Below, in pieces: positions 60,827-64,000 of a stretch of 64,000 bases of DNA (the first letter of the stretch is position 1; each line of letters starts with the position of its first letter). Source of the stretch: Scheffersomyces stipitis CBS 6054 (lineage: Eukaryota > Ascomycota > Pichiomycetes > Serinales > Debaryomycetaceae). The notes below the pieces were generated by a model that saw nothing but the letters and a program-made list of their open reading frames with translations, was not told where the DNA came from and did not search any database. The stretch covers positions 62,001-126,000 of the forward strand of contig NC_009043.1 of the NCBI RefSeq assembly GCF_000209165.1. The letters run 5' to 3'. The position numbers were made by a program, and so were the translations under genes.

Positions 60827-61411
60827 ATGGCCGATATCAGCATTGATGCCGAGTCGATAGAAACACAAGACTTGCGCAGAAATGAAAGGTTTCATATGTA
60901 TCCCAGTGAAAGGTTGGAGGCATTCACATTGACTGCTGGTATCATTGGAGGGTTTGCTGGGTTCTTCGATGGGGTCAAGCGGGCTTCCTTAAGATATCTT
61001 ACAGAAAACAGTCATAGAATGCCCAAGACAGTAGGAGGCTGGTACTTCTATCACAAGAAGAAGAATTACGTAATGATCATAGACGGCTGTGCTACTGGGT
61101 TCAAGCAGGGTTGTAAGTATTCTGCTGCGGTAGGAGGGTTCTTCGGTATGGAATGGGTGATAGACACTTATGTAAGATCGCAAATAGACTTCTTCAACAC
61201 CGTGGCAGCTGCTACTGTCTATTCGGCTCTCTATGGGATGTACCAGAGCTTAAGTGCGGTTCAGACTAGAAAGTATATCCTAAAGGGATCTGCGTTGGGC
61301 TTGGGTTTGGGTTTGGCTCAAGATTCGCTTCGTTATGTTAGAGGAGCAGACGTCTGGTATTTGAAGAAATTTGGAATCAGAAATCCAAATGGACCCCAAG
61401 CCTTGGCATAA
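60827..61411 (+). CDS. Tim17/Tim22/Tim23-family mitochondrial membrane protein
   Basis: The 194-residue protein has four moderately hydrophobic Gly-rich segments (around residues 34-52, 84-105, 118-135, 150-168), as in the Tim17/22/23 superfamily. Marked segments are ERLEAFTLTAGIIGGFAGFF, VGGWYFYHKKKNYVM and KGSALGLGLGLAQD. It does not look like Tim17, Tim22 or Tim23 themselves. The RxGGWYFYHKKKNYV region recalls fungal relatives of TIMMDC1 and the complex I subunit NDUFA11/B14.7. CTG-clade yeasts have complex I, so a role in complex I structure or assembly is the best guess (inference). Confidence 0.7.
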   Translation: MADISIDAESIETQDLRRNERFHMYPSERLEAFTLTAGIIGGFAGFFDGVKRASLRYLTENSHRMPKTVGGWYFYHKKKNYVMIIDGCATGFKQGCKYSAAVGGFFGMEWVIDTYVRSQIDFFNTVAAATVYSALYGMYQSLSAVQTRKYILKGSALGLGLGLAQDSLRYVRGADVWYLKKFGIRNPNGPQALA

Positions 61412-61600
61412 AACTAAATAAAGTTCTGTTATCAATCTCACTTGTATATAGAGATAATGGGAAGGGAATTGATATTTAATTGTTAATATAGTGGTAGTAT
61501 ATACAAATGACAAATACTTCATAGACTATACATTACATCAACGTTATGGCTCATTAAAGAAATCGTTCTATTAACTATGAAGTGTTTCTGATTTACTTGT

Positions 61601-62785
61601 CTACTCTTCGTCACTTTCGTCCAAGTCAGGGACTGGATACTTCAAGAGAGCCGCTATCCCAGTCAACTGGTTGAGTTGGATTCCTGACTCGTGCAAGCTG
61701 GAGAATATAAATACCTTTGCACCAAGATTTTTGGCTCTTTCCGTCAAGTCAATGTAGTTTCTTCTGGTGTCAATGTCGTCACTTCTGAAAAGCTGGTCGG
61801 TGACCATCAAATACCTGACGGCATCCAAGTCGAGAGCCTTAGTCACTTCCTCAAGACCGTACCATGCTCTTCCATCATCATCATTAAGAGCAATCTGGAA
61901 TTTATGCAACACTTCTGATTCCTCGGAGAATTTGGTGTCGCTTAACCGCTTCTTAGTAGCAGGATCTTTCAACACTTCTTCCAATCCTTGCAAGTATCCA
62001 GTCGACGAATGGGTTATCACGAACTTGCTCTTGTTCTTTAGGATGTCATTGTAGATCTTCGAGTCCTTGTTGGAACTTTGGGAATTCTGAGCAGCCGTAC
62101 ATTCCTGCATTATTTTGTCATATAATGACTTGGCTACGAATCCAGGAGATGCCAATAAAATCACTTTCAAGGCATTGAAGTCAAAGTGTCTTAACATCGT
62201 CTCTACCACCATTGTGAGAAATGTGTTCATGGCCTTGTCCAAGTCCTTGGTGCCATACTCGCTGTTTTTACGAGGAATCGACTTCTCTACCTTAGCCTTC
62301 ATCACAGTCATGCTGTCTGTCACATAGCAGATGTGGGCCACACCTTCTTCAAGAATTACAGCCCCGATATCAGCCTTCTTTTCGATTGAGCATAAGTCAT
62401 TCAAAATCGACATGTCGTACTCGTCCCAATTGTCTTTGAGAATAGTCAAATCCTTCAGTAGTTCGACTTCAGCAGTATGGTAACTGTTCAAAGGAACATA
62501 TTCGTTGGGCTCTATGGATTTTCCACTGAGTCGCATGTTGTTATCCGAGGCGATGTAGTCGATGTCTTCAAGCACCAACTTCAACTTGACGAGTACTTTT
62601 TCCATCTTGCTCTTGCCCTTTTGCACCTGAGTCAGATTTCCTTTCTTGACATTTCTATAGGATACAACTACTACGGTGTCTCCAGGCTTGAGGAGATTGT
62701 AGAGATACCAGAGATCCTCTGCATCTTGCGGCACAAATGTCACTGCCACATTCTTGTCCTTGAGTTTGACTTGGTTCTTCACAAG
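61601..62785 (-). CDS. DOM34: Ribosome rescue factor Dom34 (Pelota)
   Basis: The 394-residue protein has the three eRF1-like domains of Dom34/Pelota. The N-terminal Sm-like domain (1-~130) includes VTFVPQDAEDLWYLYNLLKPGD and EYVPLNSYHTAEVE; there is no GGQ in the central domain (~135-270), as expected for Pelota; the C-terminal domain (~275-385) ends acidic (DLDESDEE). With Hbs1 it enters empty or stalled A sites and splits ribosomes in no-go and non-stop decay. The frame is open upstream to an ATG at 62863, but MLVKNQVKLKDKN at 62785 matches the usual N-terminus MKLVxKN-type, so the shorter start is chosen. Confidence 0.93.
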   Translation of the reverse strand, partial: LVKNQVKLKDKNVAVTFVPQDAEDLWYLYNLLKPGDTVVVVSYRNVKKGNLTQVQKGKSKMEKVLVKLKLVLEDIDYIASDNNMRLSGKSIEPNEYVPLNSYHTAEVELLKDLTILKDNWDEYDMSILNDLCSIEKKADIGAVILEEGVAHICYVTDSMTVMKAKVEKSIPRKNSEYGTKDLDKAMNTFLTMVVETMLRHFDFNALKVILLASPGFVAKSLYDKIMQECTAAQNSQSSNKDSKIYNDILKNKSKFVITHSSTGYLQGLEEVLKDPATKKRLSDTKFSEESEVLHKFQIALNDDDGRAWYGLEEVTKALDLDAVRYLMVTDQLFRSDDIDTRRNYIDLTERAKNLGAKVFIFSSLHESGIQLNQLTGIAALLKYPVPDLDESDEE

Positions 62786-63162
62786 CATTTGTTCTAGTGA
62801 AGTTAAATAAGAAAAGAAGAATGGCGTTGTCATCGCATATGGTCTTGTTCCCATAGGTTCCATATAATGAAAAATTTATATACAGTGCCCGATAAAGCAT
62901 ACCATTTGGTACTATTGAATGATAAATATTGTTCATATACAGAATCAAGAATCTTAAAATTTGATATACTTAAGAGTAATACTTGGACATGATGTTATAG
63001 AAAGAGTCTCTCTAGTACAAATAGACAATCTCGCAATAGTAACTCATTATTTACGTATAGAACTCTGCGCGAAATTCCTTACATTCTACATCAAATCTGT
63101 ATCTATATACCATTTCTCTCTACATTACCTCTATTCGTTTCGTTTATTTATGCTCGAAGGTT
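62786..63162. other. Spacer DOM34-ARC1
   Basis: 377 bp of AT-rich sequence with the DOM34 promoter and the ARC1 3' flank. An in-frame extension of DOM34 reaches 62863 but is considered non-coding leader. No further feature. Confidence 0.4.
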
Positions 63163-64000
63163 CTACTTTACCTCTGCCTTGACGATGGATGTGTTGTGGC
63201 AAAGTTCGCCTCTTTCATTGACCAATCTCTTTGGCTCCTTACCTTCTTCAGTGTAGGTGACTTCGAAGTTCTCAGTTGTGGAGAAGCCTGGTTGGACAGC
63301 TTCCCAGATCTTCTTCTTGGGGTTCAATTGCTTTTCTGGGACACCATTGAAGCCTTCAAAGAATATCTTTTCACCGGCCTTGGAGCCAGCAGGTGGATTG
63401 ACGAACTCAACCTTGCCTTCAGTTGAGGCACACAATACCATTGCACAAGACTTGACACCTCTCATGGTGACTGGCTTCAAGTTGGCAACGACGACAACGT
63501 ATCTCTGTTGCAAGTCCTCGATAGGCATGTAATTGACCAAACCGGAACACACGATTCTTGGACCCTCTTCATCGCCCATGTCGATAGTAGACATATACAA
63601 CGAATCAGCGTTAGGGTGTCTTTCAGCCTTTTGAATGAAACCTACTCTGAAGTCAATCATAGAGGGGTTTGGTGGCACAACAGCAGCAGCCTGTTTGGCG
63701 TTTTGTTCAGCCTTAGCCTTGGCCTTAGCAGCCTTCTTGGCTTTAGCAGCTTCAGCTCTAGCCGCCTTTTCTTCTTCGGAAATTGGGCCCTTACCAGCGC
63801 TAGCATTAGCAGCTTCTTGAGCAGGAGCAGCAGCAGAAGTAGCAGCTTCCTTCTTCTTGTCCTTCTTTTCGCCAGTTTCAGCTCCGGCGGCAGCAGCTGG
63901 CTTCTTCTTTTCCTTGACTTCTCTGGGAAGTTCAACGTCGTTGTTCACCTTCAACTTGTCACCTTCTGGGACTTCAACCAATGTGTTCTGGATCAAATCG
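63163..64000 (-). CDS. ARC1: Arc1 tRNA-binding cofactor, C-terminal part (runs off the window)
   Basis: The visible ~278 residues comprise a Lys/Ala-rich middle domain (KKPAAAAG ... KAKKAAKAKAKAEQ) and the complete EMAPII-like tRNA-binding domain (MIDFRVGFIQKAERHPNADSL to the C-terminus, ~165 residues). Arc1 gathers methionyl- and glutamyl-tRNA synthetases in the cytosol and raises their affinity for tRNA. The N-terminal GST-like domain that binds the synthetases lies beyond the right edge; no start codon is within the window (the frame is open through 64000). The Ala/Lys codon bias suggests high expression. Confidence 0.93.
   Translation of the reverse strand, partial: DLIQNTLVEVPEGDKLKVNNDVELPREVKEKKKPAAAAGAETGEKKDKKKEAATSAAAPAQEAANASAGKGPISEEEKAARAEAAKAKKAAKAKAKAEQNAKQAAAVVPPNPSMIDFRVGFIQKAERHPNADSLYMSTIDMGDEEGPRIVCSGLVNYMPIEDLQQRYVVVVANLKPVTMRGVKSCAMVLCASTEGKVEFVNPPAGSKAGEKIFFEGFNGVPEKQLNPKKKIWEAVQPGFSTTENFEVTYTEEGKEPKRLVNERGELCHNTSIVKAEVK

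Noticed and set aside
62786..62863. 26-residue N-terminal extension of DOM34
   Set aside because: The inner start at 62785 matches the conserved Pelota N-terminus; the extension has no family counterpart.
1..64000. tRNA, snRNA or rRNA genes
   Set aside because: Scanned by eye for T-loop GTTCGA/GTTCAA boxes with matching acceptor stems and for conserved snRNA cores; only coding-region matches such as GGTTCAAATC in MSE1 were found. A tRNAscan/Infernal run would be decisive.

Overview
The window looks like a chromosome segment of a budding yeast of the CUG-Ser (CTG) clade, most likely Scheffersomyces (Pichia) stipitis or a close relative; the species is an inference. Pointers are compact, mostly intronless genes, one short intron with a perfect TACTAAC branch site directly after an ATG, Als-type repeats in cell-wall proteins, and CTG codons where a serine is expected (MSE1 codon 154). 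CTG codons should therefore be read as Ser. No tRNA, rRNA, CRISPR array or intact transposon was recognised.

Layout: 0-4.2 kb holds two tandem paralogous medium-chain dehydrogenase/reductase genes, both with Yap1/Cap1-like elements upstream. 4.2-23.9 kb is ordinary housekeeping sequence: an MKS1-like retrograde/nitrogen regulator with a long leader, JJJ1 and SQS1 (ribosome biogenesis and the Prp43 cofactor, convergent), ATG4 (autophagy), SSU72 (Pol II CTD phosphatase), POP1 (RNase P/MRP), GTR2 (TORC1/EGO GTPase) and DPS1 (Asp-tRNA synthetase). 23.9-28.9 kb is a 5 kb AT-rich gene desert with an eroded minus-strand leucine-rich coding relic.

28.9-43.5 kb is the unusual part. Two giant wall-protein genes lie in tandem and are separated and followed by gene-free spacers. 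The first (2169 aa) has a signal peptide, two arrays of Als-type repeat modules around a Ser-rich stalk, and neither a ligand-binding head nor a GPI tail. The second (1504 aa) has a signal peptide, Als-type modules, a Ser/Val/Glu stalk, two copies of a ~120-residue Pir/PhiA-like domain, a long Gly-Ser dipeptide tract and a GPI signal. Collinear modules and a shared ~150-170 bp block ~0.9 kb after each stop point to an old tandem duplication.

43.5-64 kb is housekeeping again: TYW3 (wybutosine), IMH1 (GRIP golgin), a Qc-SNARE (SYN8-like), VPS55 (endosome), SSU1 (sulfite efflux), an MPM1-like mitochondrial protein, MSE1 (mitochondrial Glu-tRNA synthetase) whose stop lies 1 bp from that of convergent SMC5, MLC1 with an intron, a Tim17/22/23-family protein, DOM34, and the 3' part of ARC1 running off the right edge. 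IMH1, SYN8 and VPS55 are a cluster of membrane-traffic genes. Perfect TCACGTGA (Cbf1-type) octamers recur in five intergenic regions.
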